DNA from: Planctomycetota bacterium
GTDB lineage: Bacteria; Planctomycetota; Planctomycetia; Pirellulales; PNKZ01
Length of the DNA: 48,950 nt
Direction: 5' to 3'
Assembly (NCBI GenBank): GCA_018242585.1
Contig: JAFEBQ010000013.1
Coordinates: 1-48,950 of the forward strand
Shown here: piece after piece, positions 24,294 to 33,120 of the stretch
Layout: each line of letters opens with the position of its first letter
How positions within the stretch are numbered: position 1 is the stretch's first letter
Notes under the pieces: model-generated
Database searches by the model: none
The model's input: only the letters and a program-made list of their open reading frames with translations
What the model was told of the DNA's origin: nothing
Made by a program: the position numbers and the translations under genes

Positions 24294-27200
24294 TTACACC
24301 AGTTGCGCTTTGATTGGCTTCTCGGGCGCGGTGGTGCGGAAAAGCGACTTGGGCAACAGCCAGCCGAGGGCCATGATGCCCCACTGGCTGGCGCAGAACA
24401 CAATCAGCGCCAGCAGCACTCCTTCGGTGAAGCCGTACGAGTGCAACCCTGCGCCCAATTCGTTGACCCCGTACCAGGACCAACTGGTCACACAGCCGCC
24501 GAACACCGCCAGAATGGCCGTGCCGCGCGGGCCGACCTGCTTGTCCCAGCGGGCGTGCAGCACCAGGGCGTTCCACAGGACGATGATCAGCGCGCCGTTC
24601 TCCTTGGGATCCCAGCCCCAGAAGCGGCCCCAAGAATCGTCGGCCCACAAGCCGCCCAGCACCGTGCCGACAAAGCTGAACAGAATGGCGAAGCAAAGGA
24701 TGCCATAAACCATGCGGTCTAGAGCACGAATGGCAATCTCGAAAAACTTGAAACTACGATTTCCTCTTTCGACCAAAGCACGAATGGCGCCGACGATCAG
24801 CATTATCACGGCAAGAAACCACGCGATGTAGGTTGTAAAGTATCCGGTGGCAATGCAGACCACGTGCGTGGCCAGCCAGAAGTTGGTGTCGAGCACGGCC
24901 TGCGGCACGCCCATCGTGTCGCCGTTGGCCAAGGCGTCGGCAACGAACAAGCAGACCGCGCCGGAAAAGGCTGCCACGAGATTACCCATGCCAATGCGGA
25001 AGATTGCTTCCAGAGCCAGACCAAAAATCGCCGCGCCACAACCGATGAACAGCGCCGACGAATACAGGTTCGTCACCGGCGGGCGACCCGAGATGTAAAT
25101 CCGCATCACGATCGCAATGACATTCAAAGCGACGGTCACGGCGAGCATGGCGAACGCCGTCCGGTTCAACACGCGGGTCCAGCCCATCCAGCCGATGGCC
25201 AGCACGGCGAACGACATCAGGTAACCATACTTGCTGCACGTGAGCGGCTGCACCACGTTGTAGAACGCTTCGACGTCCACGCCTTTCATACCGACGCTGG
25301 CCGGCAACGCCTCGTGAACGTACTTGTCGTATTCTTTGACCGCCTTGTTGAACTCGGCGGCGTTCTTGGCGCGATCCTCGGCCGGACCTTCGCAATACTC
25401 GCCGTAGTGGAACAGCATCTGCGACATCATCGTCACGCCCTTGTCGACCGGCTGGCCGATCTGGCGCTTGACATAGGCTTCGATGGCGGCGTTGGCGTAG
25501 GGAATCCAATTCCACTTGCCGGCTTCGTCCTTGACCGGCACGGCCATCACCGGCTCGGACGCATTCAGGTGCTCGATCGCTTCGCGCGTGCGAGCCATCG
25601 AATCCATCAGCTTCTGCTTGGCCGCTTCGGGGTTCTGCTGCAATTCCTCGGCGGTCGGAAACTCGGGCACGACCAGCGGCGTGAACGAATCGTGGACCAC
25701 GCTATAGAGCATGAACTTGTGCCAGGCGGCCATCAGCTTCGCCTGGTAAATGTCGCGTTCCTTGGAAGGCACCTTGCTGACCAGCTTGGCCTGGTCGCGG
25801 AACGCTTCCAGGCGCGACACGACTTCGGCCGGCGAGTAGTGATACCCCTCGCGCGGCTTCAGCCCCAGCGCGTCGAGCACTTCCAGGTTCTGAATGCGGA
25901 ACACCCGATGGTCGCGAACCACCTCGGTGCGCGAAGCCAGCTCGAGCAGCCACTGCACGCCCGGTTGCCGCTTGACCCGCGGCCCGAACCATTTTTTCCA
26001 CAGGGTCTTCGGCTCGTCGAGCTGAGGGCTGTAAGGGACGTACGATTCGTAATCGGACAACTGGTGCAAAATGTTCCGGGCCAGCGCGTCCATCGGCACC
26101 AGGCGACCGTCGTAAAAGACGGGCAGGCGGCCAAAGGCGGCGATGTCGGGCGTATCGGGGGCCGCGGTGGGGGTGCGCGTCCGGCTGCCGTAATAACCCG
26201 CCAGCAGGACCGCCGCCGCCAGCGGCACGACAACGCCCCAGCGACCAGCCGACGTCGACTTGTCGGTCTCGAGCTGTCGCCCCAAGAATCGCGCAAGCGT
26301 GATCAGGAAGTGCGCCCCCATGCCGATGGCCACAATGGCGCAAGCCACGTAGGGGATCATCCAGCCCGTGTTACTCACGACTTGAAACGTGGTGGTCTTC
26401 ACCGGCGAGCGCGGGTCGGCTTGCATGCCCGACTGATAGAACGTCTCGTCCCCAAAGCGGAGCGGGTTGTTCATCCAAATCTTGATATTGTCTCGGTCGA
26501 AGTTGCGCGCCGGGTCAACAACATGGACGTACGACTCGTACGACTTCGGACGACTTGTGCCGGGATAGTTCTCTTGCACCACGCGATTGACGTGGACCGA
26601 GTAGGGCTTGTAATAGCGCGCGAAGCGCAAGTACAGGTCGTACGACTTGCCGCCGACGTCGACCGACTCGGGAATGTCGCGCAAGGTCAGCGGCACGCCG
26701 ACCAGGTACGTGCCCAGCGATTCCTTGGTACCCCGCTTGAACAACTCGACGTATGCCGACGGCATATCGACGCCGGTGTCGGTGTCGGCTCCGGCGCCAA
26801 TGCGCCGCGGCTCGGCCGCGATGTCCAGGCCCAGCCCGGCGGTGGCGGGAGTCTTTTCCCCCTTGGCGCGCGCACGCAGGTCCGAGTTGGGCAGGAACTC
26901 GACCAACTTGACGTCGAACGGCAAATGATCGTCGCTGATCACCTGCCCGCCGCGCCGTTCGAGTAGCTTGCTGGGAATGACGGTGACGTCGTCGAGCTTC
27001 GGATCGCTGGTGTCGATGATCGCCAGCTCGGTGGTGCGGATGTCCTGGGCCCAGTTGACCGTCTGACCCTGGGCAACGGTCATCTGTGTTTCGACGTGGA
27101 ACAGGCCGACGACCACTTCGTTGAGCATGATCAGGCCCACGCCCGCGTGCAGCAGCACCACGCCGGCGCGCTTGCGGAACAACACGGCACAGCCAGCCAG

Positions 27201-27965
27201 CAGGATGAACCCGGCAATCGCCCCCTTGGTCAATTGCCAGACGATCCGCATGGCGGCGTCGCCGGGGTAGAACTCGACCTTGAACAGCCCCAGAATCCCC
27301 AGCATAAGCAACCCGGCGAGAATCGCCGAGCCATACAGCACCACTCGGCGAGCCCACTGTTCGGCGCGGCTTTGCCCGGCCGCGCGGAACGCAGCGACCA
27401 CGCCGACGATGCTGCCGATGAGGGTCAACGTCTCGAGCGTGTACCAGAGGACCGGCCAACTGATCCACGGCAATTCGAGCATGCCGTTCTTGTTGGAGCC
27501 GCTGAGGATGACGAACACCGTGACGGCCACGCCGACGGCGATCGCGCCCAGCCCGGCGAGCAGGCGTTGGCCTTTGACTTGCACCTGAAAGCGCCGCAAG
27601 TGCGCCGCCAGCAGGTTCACGCACATCAGCGTGCCAATGGTCAGGCCACCGGGGAACGGGAACCAGCCCGACACGACCGGGTGGCTGGGAAAGAAGGCGT
27701 GGGGGAAAAAGACCTGCAGCTTGATCGCGACGCCCCACGAGCGGAAGTACGTGTGAACCACGTCCCAGATGCCCTGCTCGGCCTGGGCCAAGGTGCCAGC
27801 AAAGACCAGAAATACTCCCAGCGCCATCAACACGACCGTCAGCTTCAACGACGACAGCGCGTCGAGGCAGCCGAGCAACACGCGGTCGAACGCCGAGTCG
27901 CTCTTTTCGTACGGGACGCCCCGCGAAGGCCGCGGCGATGATTGAGGCATATCAGCGATGGCCAT
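24294..27965 (-). CDS. Fused CcsB-CcsA (ResB-ResC) cytochrome c maturation protein
   Basis: The protein has 1223 residues from the ATG at 27965 (GAGGGAG upstream); an alternative ATG is at 27950. It is a System II cytochrome c synthase. The N-terminal ResB/CcsB part has several membrane helices (LKLTVVLMALGVFLVFAGT, LLAGLGAIAVGVAVTVFVI) and a large periplasmic domain. CcsA follows at ~870-1223 with the haem-handling WWD segment (SWGRFWGWDPKENGALI) and neighbouring helices. The middle (~640-870) is a long, mostly soluble extension. The overlap with the upstream lipoprotein gene (14 bases) suggests translational coupling. Length exceeds many CcsBA fusions because of the middle region. It would serve the many planctomycete multihaem or PSCyt-like proteins. 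Confidence 0.92.
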   Translation of the reverse strand: MAIADMPQSSPRPSRGVPYEKSDSAFDRVLLGCLDALSSLKLTVVLMALGVFLVFAGTLAQAEQGIWDVVHTYFRSWGVAIKLQVFFPHAFFPSHPVVSGWFPFPGGLTIGTLMCVNLLAAHLRRFQVQVKGQRLLAGLGAIAVGVAVTVFVILSGSNKNGMLELPWISWPVLWYTLETLTLIGSIVGVVAAFRAAGQSRAEQWARRVVLYGSAILAGLLMLGILGLFKVEFYPGDAAMRIVWQLTKGAIAGFILLAGCAVLFRKRAGVVLLHAGVGLIMLNEVVVGLFHVETQMTVAQGQTVNWAQDIRTTELAIIDTSDPKLDDVTVIPSKLLERRGGQVISDDHLPFDVKLVEFLPNSDLRARAKGEKTPATAGLGLDIAAEPRRIGAGADTDTGVDMPSAYVELFKRGTKESLGTYLVGVPLTLRDIPESVDVGGKSYDLYLRFARYYKPYSVHVNRVVQENYPGTSRPKSYESYVHVVDPARNFDRDNIKIWMNNPLRFGDETFYQSGMQADPRSPVKTTTFQVVSNTGWMIPYVACAIVAIGMGAHFLITLARFLGRQLETDKSTSAGRWGVVVPLAAAVLLAGYYGSRTRTPTAAPDTPDIAAFGRLPVFYDGRLVPMDALARNILHQLSDYESYVPYSPQLDEPKTLWKKWFGPRVKRQPGVQWLLELASRTEVVRDHRVFRIQNLEVLDALGLKPREGYHYSPAEVVSRLEAFRDQAKLVSKVPSKERDIYQAKLMAAWHKFMLYSVVHDSFTPLVVPEFPTAEELQQNPEAAKQKLMDSMARTREAIEHLNASEPVMAVPVKDEAGKWNWIPYANAAIEAYVKRQIGQPVDKGVTMMSQMLFHYGEYCEGPAEDRAKNAAEFNKAVKEYDKYVHEALPASVGMKGVDVEAFYNVVQPLTCSKYGYLMSFAVLAIGWMGWTRVLNRTAFAMLAVTVALNVIAIVMRIYISGRPPVTNLYSSALFIGCGAAIFGLALEAIFRIGMGNLVAAFSGAVCLFVADALANGDTMGVPQAVLDTNFWLATHVVCIATGYFTTYIAWFLAVIMLIVGAIRALVERGNRSFKFFEIAIRALDRMVYGILCFAILFSFVGTVLGGLWADDSWGRFWGWDPKENGALIIVLWNALVLHARWDKQVGPRGTAILAVFGGCVTSWSWYGVNELGAGLHSYGFTEGVLLALIVFCASQWGIMALGWLLPKSLFRTTAPEKPIKAQLV

Positions 27966-28569
27966 GCACGTCTCCCTCGGCCGGATGGAACTTGATCGAA
28001 GCGACGAACTGCAAGAAGCGTTCGCGTTCGCGCTCGGCCAGGCCGGCGTCTCCCGATAGTTTGAAGAACCAACCGCTGGCGCCGTTGATGACCACCACGC
28101 CCAGCGTGGCTTGTCCCTGCTTGTCGCCAGCGCCTTGCATGGCGACAAAGCCGCCTTGCAGCGGGCCGACTGGCACTTGTTTGACCTCGGCCGCCAGTTC
28201 GGCGTCGTTCAACGGCGGCAGCCCCATCTGTCCGCGCCAACGATTGACGTTGGGCAACAGGGCGCTGCCGGCGGCCCCCAGAGTCGAAACCGTGATCTCG
28301 GCCCGCTGGTCACCCTCGCGAACGTCGAAGGCCATCACCCGCATCTCGCCGGGCAGCGCCACGCGCCACCCCTGCGGGCGAACAAATTCGAACGGGGCGG
28401 TCCCCTTTTCTCGCGGCACTCGGTAGTGGGTGACCACCGGCTCGGGCCCACAACCGATCGCGCCCAGTCCGGCGATGGCCAAGATTGCGAACCAAAGCCG
28501 ACTCGCGATGGCGCGACGAATGCCAAGGCGCAAAGACGAAGCGAGCGGCATGGATGCCCAATGCGACAT
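27952..28569 (-). CDS. Lipoprotein upstream of CcsBA
   Basis: About 205 residues from the ATG at 28569 (alternatives at 28551 and 28614; ribosome sites are weak). The N-terminus is basic, then LWFAILAIAGLGAIGC gives a lipobox with Cys40. The mature part has VTHYRVPREKGTAPFEFVRP and repeated beta-like strands (GWRVALPGEMRVMAFDV, AEITVSTLGAAGSALLPNVN, QATLGVVVINGASGWFFKLSG). I do not recognise a family. Its 3' end overlaps the CcsBA start, so it is probably part of the same operon and may act in cytochrome c maturation at the outer face of the membrane; that is inference. Confidence 0.7.
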   Translation of the reverse strand: MSHWASMPLASSLRLGIRRAIASRLWFAILAIAGLGAIGCGPEPVVTHYRVPREKGTAPFEFVRPQGWRVALPGEMRVMAFDVREGDQRAEITVSTLGAAGSALLPNVNRWRGQMGLPPLNDAELAAEVKQVPVGPLQGGFVAMQGAGDKQGQATLGVVVINGASGWFFKLSGDAGLAERERERFLQFVASIKFHPAEGDVHGHR

Positions 28570-28819
28570 AAGATCGAACCTGGCGAGCGCGGGGCTCGCG
28601 GCCGGGGGCTGCACAGGCAGGAGGCGCGCAGCCCTAACGGGTTGAAATGGGGATGCTGGTACCGACGTTCATTATATCCCCACGCGGCCGGCAATGAACC
28701 CTTAGGCCGGGGAGAATCGCAGGCAAAATGCCGGCAGATTGCCAGTCGAATCGTGAGTTTTGGTAGGCCGGGGAGCCTGGCGTGACCACGGAATTATTGC
28801 CATCACTGGGGGCATCCCA

Positions 28820-28892
28820 GTAGGGTACGCACCCCGTGCGTACCGGAAGCTGATGGTGCTCACAAATGGTACGCACGGGGTGCGTACCCTAC
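28820..28892. repeat. Inverted repeat, 'GTAGGGTACGCACCCCGTGC' arms
   Basis: Two perfect 25-base arms (28820-28844 and 28868-28892) are separated by 23 bases. Each arm is itself nearly palindromic (GTACGCACCCCGTGCGTAC). A third, single copy with one change is at 38930-38954. The intergenic gap 28570-28939 holds nothing else I can name. Confidence 0.88.
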
Positions 28893-28939
28893 GAGCTGAC
28901 TGGCCAATATCACCACCTGACAGCAACCAGCAGCCCGCC

Positions 28940-29791
28940 CTACCGATACAAGTTCGGCAGCGTCTTGGTCCAGCCGACCACCGGCGTGTCGGGCCCCGAG
29001 AGAAAGACTTCGACGCGGCGGTTGCGCTGCCGCTCGTCGTCGGAAACATTGTCGGCCACCGGCTCGTGGCGACCAAAGCCGGCCACACCAAGCTGGCTTT
29101 CGCGCAGCCCGCAGCGCTGCAAATAGTCGGCCACCGACAAGGCCCGGGCCGTGCTCAATTGCCAGTTGTCGGCATATCGGCCGCGGGCGTCGCGGCCGGC
29201 GATGGGCAAATCGTCGGTGTGGCCCACGACCATCACGTGCAGGCCGTCCCCTTCGGCCGCGACCAGCTTGGCCAGGTGGGCCAGTTGCCGGCGCGAGTCG
29301 GCGTCGAGCGTGGCTTCACCACTGGAGAACAACACATCGACATCGAGCTTGCACAAGCAGGTCTGTGGATCGTAGCGCAGCTCGGGATAGCGCTGGGCCA
29401 GATCGGATAACCGGCGCTGATCGGCGGCGCTGGGCGCGACACCCGAGGCCAGGTCGACCGGGCCGCGTCCCAAACCATCACGCGAGTTGTGACCGACGGC
29501 CGTGCGCGGGGTGCCGGTTCGATGTTCGAGCGCCGACAGGTCTTCCTCGGCGGCGATCAATTGATCTTCGAGCTTGCGCGAGTGGGCCTTTAGATTGGCG
29601 ATCTCGGCCAGATGGGCCTTGGCCTGCTCGTTGAGCGCGCGGTTCTGGACTTCGCAGGTGTTGAATTGGTTGCGCGAGAACGAGAAGCAGCCCGTCGAAA
29701 TGGTGAACGCGCTGGCGACCAGGCCGAGCGTTAACCAGCGGGCTGAGTGCCTCTTAAATACCGCGCGCCCCTGAAGATCATTGCGCGACAT
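28940..29791 (-). CDS. OmpA-family lipoprotein
   Basis: The protein has 283 residues from the ATG at 29791 with AGGGAG upstream. The signal ends in a lipobox (AFTISTGC, Cys35). A probable coiled coil (~48-90: NEQAKAHLAEIANLKAHSRK) is followed by an OmpA C-terminal peptidoglycan-binding domain (~145-275), with LFSSGEATLDADSRRQL, VVGHTDDLPIAG and QRNRRVEVFL. The expected role is anchoring the envelope to peptidoglycan. It is the last gene of a three-gene minus-strand set (111-aa exported protein, anchored HTH protein, OmpA). There is no MotB-type membrane helix with Asp, so it is not a motor stator subunit. Confidence 0.9.
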   Translation of the reverse strand: MSRNDLQGRAVFKRHSARWLTLGLVASAFTISTGCFSFSRNQFNTCEVQNRALNEQAKAHLAEIANLKAHSRKLEDQLIAAEEDLSALEHRTGTPRTAVGHNSRDGLGRGPVDLASGVAPSAADQRRLSDLAQRYPELRYDPQTCLCKLDVDVLFSSGEATLDADSRRQLAHLAKLVAAEGDGLHVMVVGHTDDLPIAGRDARGRYADNWQLSTARALSVADYLQRCGLRESQLGVAGFGRHEPVADNVSDDERQRNRRVEVFLSGPDTPVVGWTKTLPNLYR

Positions 29792-29855
29792 CAATCGACT
29801 CCCTTCGATTCCGTGGGCCCGTCCTGGGCCGGCTGCGCGCGACGCGGAGCGCCGC

Positions 29856-31280
29856 TTACTTCTTCAGCATTTCCAACAGCGGGCTGGTGAACGGCGTGGT
29901 GCCTTGCCAGCTCCAGATATTCATCATTACGTCGTGAATCATTACGCCACAAACGCCCAGCGCCACGACGCACATCGTCAGCATCAGCACGACCACGCCC
30001 GAAAACGGCGTCTCGCGGACCATGGGGACCATGGCCATTGAGCTTTGCGTGGCCCCGGCGGGGGCAAAGGCCGGCATGCCCATCCCTCCCATGGCGGCCG
30101 CTTCGCCGAACGCCCCTTGCAGCGCGGCGGCGTCGAGCCCCATGATCGTGGCCGTCGGCTCGGCGCCCGGCTCGGTCTCGTCGAGCACGATCACCTGCGA
30201 GCCGCTGTCGGACGATTCGTCCCCTGGCTCTTCCAGCGGCGTGAGCAGGAAGTCGTCATCGGCCTTGAGTTCGCCGGTGTCGGCCCCCATGGCAAAGGCC
30301 GAGGTCTGGTCCAGTCCTGAACTGCCGCCCAAATCGAGCGGCCCTTCGAGCGACAAGCCGCTGTCCCCCGGATCGACCAGCAGAATGCCGCTGTCGCTGG
30401 GGCGCATGGTAACATCGCTGCCGGGGGTGGCGGCGAAAATATCATCTTCATCATCGCCACCTAGCTTCAACGACGAGCCGCCGTCTTTCTTTTCGAGCGA
30501 GAGGCCGCTCATGGCCGCTTCGCCCAGGTCGCTACCGCGCTTGATCACCGTGTCGCCACCGGCGGCGCCGGCAAGTTGGCTGTCGGTCGGATTGATCAAA
30601 GCCGGAGCCGAATCGCTCCCCAGCACGTCGCTCCCCTTGTCCGAGTCGCCGGCTTTCTTCGCGGCGTCGTCGGGGGCCACGCCGAACGTCAACGAGCCGC
30701 TGGCCGAGGGCTCGGGCGGGGCCGCTTCTTTGTGAACATCTTTGCCGCTGTCGAGCGCCAGCAAGTCCTGGGCGATGATGCCGCTCAGACCGGCAATGCT
30801 GCCCGAGCCGCCACCGCCGCCAAACGCGCCAGCCAGGATGTCGGATGATTCGGTGCTTGGTTCGGGCGTTTCGATATGAACGTCGGCCTGGGGCGCTGCT
30901 TTGGGGGCCGCGGCCGCCGGCGCTGACTCGTCGTCGAGCTGCAATTCAAATTCATCTTCGCCACCGATGTTCGCGGCGGCGGGGGCTGACTTCTTGGTCG
31001 GTTCAGCGGCGGGTTCGTCGTCAAACTTCAGGTCAAAGTTATCCGAGCCAATCGACGAGCCGGCCTGCAGGTTCATGCCCAGGTCGCTGGCGCCAGCGGC
31101 TTGCGATTGCTCTTCGGCCAGTTCGGCCTGGTAGCGGTCGAGATCGTCGGCCTTGAATTTCCAGTTGGCGCCGTCGCGATAGCCGTACAGCCGGCCCTGG
31201 GTGCGCAGCTCGCTGAGCTTTTCGGGCGCAAGGCCCAAGTGCCGAGCGGCTTCGTCCAACGTAAGAAACTTGCTGGCCAT
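29856..31280 (-). CDS. Membrane-anchored HTH (excisionase-type) protein with long acidic linker
   Basis: The protein has 474 residues from the ATG at 31280 (AAGGAAT upstream). Residues 4-60 are a MerR/excisionase-type helix-turn-helix (FLTLDEAARHLGLAPEKLSE; YRDGANWKFKADDLDRY). About 330 acidic, Ser/Gly/Ala/Asp-rich low-complexity residues follow, with repeated DSGLSLEG and LGGDDEDD-like segments. A C-terminal hydrophobic helix follows (GVVVLMLTMCVVALGVCGVM), and the tail contains a second weakly hydrophobic stretch. The layout suggests an inner-membrane protein with the HTH in the cytoplasm. DNA binding is inferred from the fold only. Flanking genes encode envelope proteins, so an envelope-linked regulator or nucleoid-membrane tether is possible. 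Confidence 0.8.
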   Translation of the reverse strand: MASKFLTLDEAARHLGLAPEKLSELRTQGRLYGYRDGANWKFKADDLDRYQAELAEEQSQAAGASDLGMNLQAGSSIGSDNFDLKFDDEPAAEPTKKSAPAAANIGGEDEFELQLDDESAPAAAAPKAAPQADVHIETPEPSTESSDILAGAFGGGGGSGSIAGLSGIIAQDLLALDSGKDVHKEAAPPEPSASGSLTFGVAPDDAAKKAGDSDKGSDVLGSDSAPALINPTDSQLAGAAGGDTVIKRGSDLGEAAMSGLSLEKKDGGSSLKLGGDDEDDIFAATPGSDVTMRPSDSGILLVDPGDSGLSLEGPLDLGGSSGLDQTSAFAMGADTGELKADDDFLLTPLEEPGDESSDSGSQVIVLDETEPGAEPTATIMGLDAAALQGAFGEAAAMGGMGMPAFAPAGATQSSMAMVPMVRETPFSGVVVLMLTMCVVALGVCGVMIHDVMMNIWSWQGTTPFTSPLLEMLKK

Positions 31281-31369
31281 GCGATATTCCTTGGACCGAG
31301 CGAACCGAACAGTTGCGACACAATACGCCACGCTTGACGCTTGTGCCCGAGTTCGCTCGGATCGCCGCG

Positions 31370-31705
31370 TTAGCGTGGCTCAACCAGCGAGCGAATCTCG
31401 CGCGGCGTGGGGGCCGCGCCGTTGAACTCGCTCAATTGCAAATCGTAGTAGACATTCCGCACGCACTTCAGCGTGACCTGGCCGCTGGTTCCATCGACGT
31501 GGTACACGCCGACCACACGCTGGCGCGGATCGACCAGCAGCAATTGCTGGCGATGCTCGCCGGTGGGAACCGTAAACGTGATCAGATCGCCCGAAGTGAC
31601 CGACCCCGCGGGCGTCGCCACGGCGGACGACACCCCCGGAAAACCGGCGGCAACCAATCCGACCAAACCAACTCCGAGGACGAATCCCAGAACAGCATTC
31701 TTCAT
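31370..31705 (-). CDS. Small exported protein (111 aa)
   Basis: From the ATG at 31705 (GGGGG upstream): N-terminal signal or anchor (MKNAVLGFVLGVGLVGLVAA), then a short domain with GDLITFTVPTGEHRQQLLLV, RQRVVGVYHVDGTSGQVTLK and CVRNVYYDLQLSEFNG. The pattern of short strands suggests a small beta domain. It has a single Cys. I do not recognise the family. It is 89 bases before the anchored HTH gene and likely starts that operon. It is probably envelope-located. Confidence 0.75.
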   Translation of the reverse strand: MKNAVLGFVLGVGLVGLVAAGFPGVSSAVATPAGSVTSGDLITFTVPTGEHRQQLLLVDPRQRVVGVYHVDGTSGQVTLKCVRNVYYDLQLSEFNGAAPTPREIRSLVEPR

Positions 31706-32184
31706 GCTAACCCCCAAACCGATCCGTGGTTGGGAAAACTCTGGGCTCTTAGAGACATTCTAAAAGCCGGAATTCTCGATTCAAGAAAATTGGCGCCCTG
31801 GATAAGGCATTGGATTCAGGTAAATCACGCACCTGGTCCCAGTTGTGTCGAACGCGCCGAACCTGACGGCTGGGCCAGTTCGTGCGGCGTGGCCCCAAGC
31901 CATTGGCCCGGTCGGCGCGTACCATCAGCCAGAACCGACCAGTCGGCGGGGGCGGAGTGTAAACCGGTCTATGAATCGAGGCAAGAGCAAGTTGTGACGC
32001 TAGTTACAGCGAAAAGAAGCCCCGCCAAACCGGATCGGCTAGTGGCACGTTTTCGGGCGAAAACCCGCAGCCAGCCGCCAGCCCGGTTGACCCGGCCTTG
32101 GCCCCCCTCCAAGCTGAAACGCCAGACGCCCGCTCCCACCGGGCCGATATTCCAGGTTTCCCTTCGCACGTGGATTTCGCCCCC
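31706..32184. other. Divergent intergenic region
   Basis: 479 bases between the minus-strand exported-protein gene and queC (+). AT-rich stretches occur near 31735-31790 (ATTCTAAAAGCCGGAATTCT), where promoters for the minus-strand set could lie. No RNA gene or repeat-family copy is recognised; the open frame through 32098-32184 is the queC frame read upstream. Confidence 0.45.
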
Positions 32185-32865
32185 ATGACACCCGGTTCGA
32201 CTGCCCTGGAGCCCGTTGGCGTGCTGGTGAGCGGCGGCCTCGACAGCGCGATCTTGCTGGCTTGGCTGCGCGAGCAGGGGCGTCAGGTGCAGCCGTTTTA
32301 CATCCAGTCGCAACTCCACTGGCAAATGGCCGAGCGCGCGGCGCTGACCCAGTTTCTGGCCGCGCTACCCAACGAGCGCGTGTTGCCGATCGTCGAACTC
32401 GAGCAGCCGCTGGCCGATCTTTACAACGGTCACTGGAGCCTGACCGGTCGAGACATTCCCGGCGTCACTTCGCCGGACGAGGCGGTGTTTCTGCCGGGGC
32501 GCAATGCATTGTTGATGTTGAAAGCCGCCCTCTGGTGCCAACTGCACGGGGTCGATCAACTGGCGCTGGCCACGTTGGCCACCAATCCGTTCGCCGACGC
32601 GCGCGATGAATTCTTCGCCAGCTTGCAAGCCTGTTTGAATTGGTCTCACTCGCGGCCGGTGGAATTGGTGCGCCCGTTCGCGCGGTTCGACAAGCGGCGC
32701 GTGATGGAACTGGGCGAGGGCTTTCCGCTGGAGCTGACATTTTCGTGCATCGCGCCGGTCGGGCAGTTGCACTGCGGCGCGTGTAACAAGTGTGCCGAGC
32801 GCCAGGCCGCCTTCCGACTGGTGGCCCGCCCGGATCGCACGCGGTATGCTAGCCAACCGAGTTAG
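32185..32865 (+). CDS. queC: QueC-like 7-cyano-7-deazaguanine synthase
   Basis: The protein has 226 residues from the ATG at 32185. QueC converts 7-carboxy-7-deazaguanine to preQ0 with ATP and ammonia. The PP-loop SGGLDS is at 16-21, and a zinc site with Cys188-x8-Cys197-x2-Cys200-x2-Cys203 has the spacing of the QueC family. The central FLPGRNALLML (102-112) fits the family, but the usual following motif is replaced by ATLATNPFADARDEFF (129-144), so this is a divergent branch. The queD neighbour ~250 bases downstream supports the preQ0 pathway; queE is not in the window. Confidence 0.82.
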   Translation: MTPGSTALEPVGVLVSGGLDSAILLAWLREQGRQVQPFYIQSQLHWQMAERAALTQFLAALPNERVLPIVELEQPLADLYNGHWSLTGRDIPGVTSPDEAVFLPGRNALLMLKAALWCQLHGVDQLALATLATNPFADARDEFFASLQACLNWSHSRPVELVRPFARFDKRRVMELGEGFPLELTFSCIAPVGQLHCGACNKCAERQAAFRLVARPDRTRYASQPS

Positions 32866-32909
32866 TGAATGGTTTTGATATCGGATGGGGAATGCCATAA
32901 TAGTGGCTC

Positions 32910-33020
32910 GGATGGCACGGCCGCTTGTCGGCCGTGTTGCGCAGCAACAAGAAGAACTCGCGACATCGATTCGTTTTTCTTGTCGCTTCGCGACCCAGCC
33001 GGCAAGCGGCTGGGCCACCC
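32910..33020. repeat. Inverted pair of modular double-hairpin elements before queD
   Basis: Left unit 32910-32954 (+): head ACGGCCG-CTTGT-CGGCCGT, tail GTTGC-GCA-GCAAC then AAGAAG. Right unit 32977-33020 (-): head CCCAGCCG-CTTGC-CGGCTGGG, tail GTCGC-GAA-GCGAC then AAGAA. They share the layout of the units at 1259-1560 and 4973-5107. They lie between queC and queD. Confidence 0.85.
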
Positions 33021-33120
33021 TCATGTGTAGCGGGCTTCAGGTGGAAAAGGAACTCACGAGAACAAACATTACACGCCTCTCGATCAACGAAGGCAACTTA
33101 CTTTCAGTCAGGAAAACTCC

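Noticed and set aside
28940..29791. MotB-type stator partner for the TolQ-like gene
   Set aside because: It is a lipoprotein with an OmpA domain and no membrane helix with Asp; it lies in another operon on the opposite strand.
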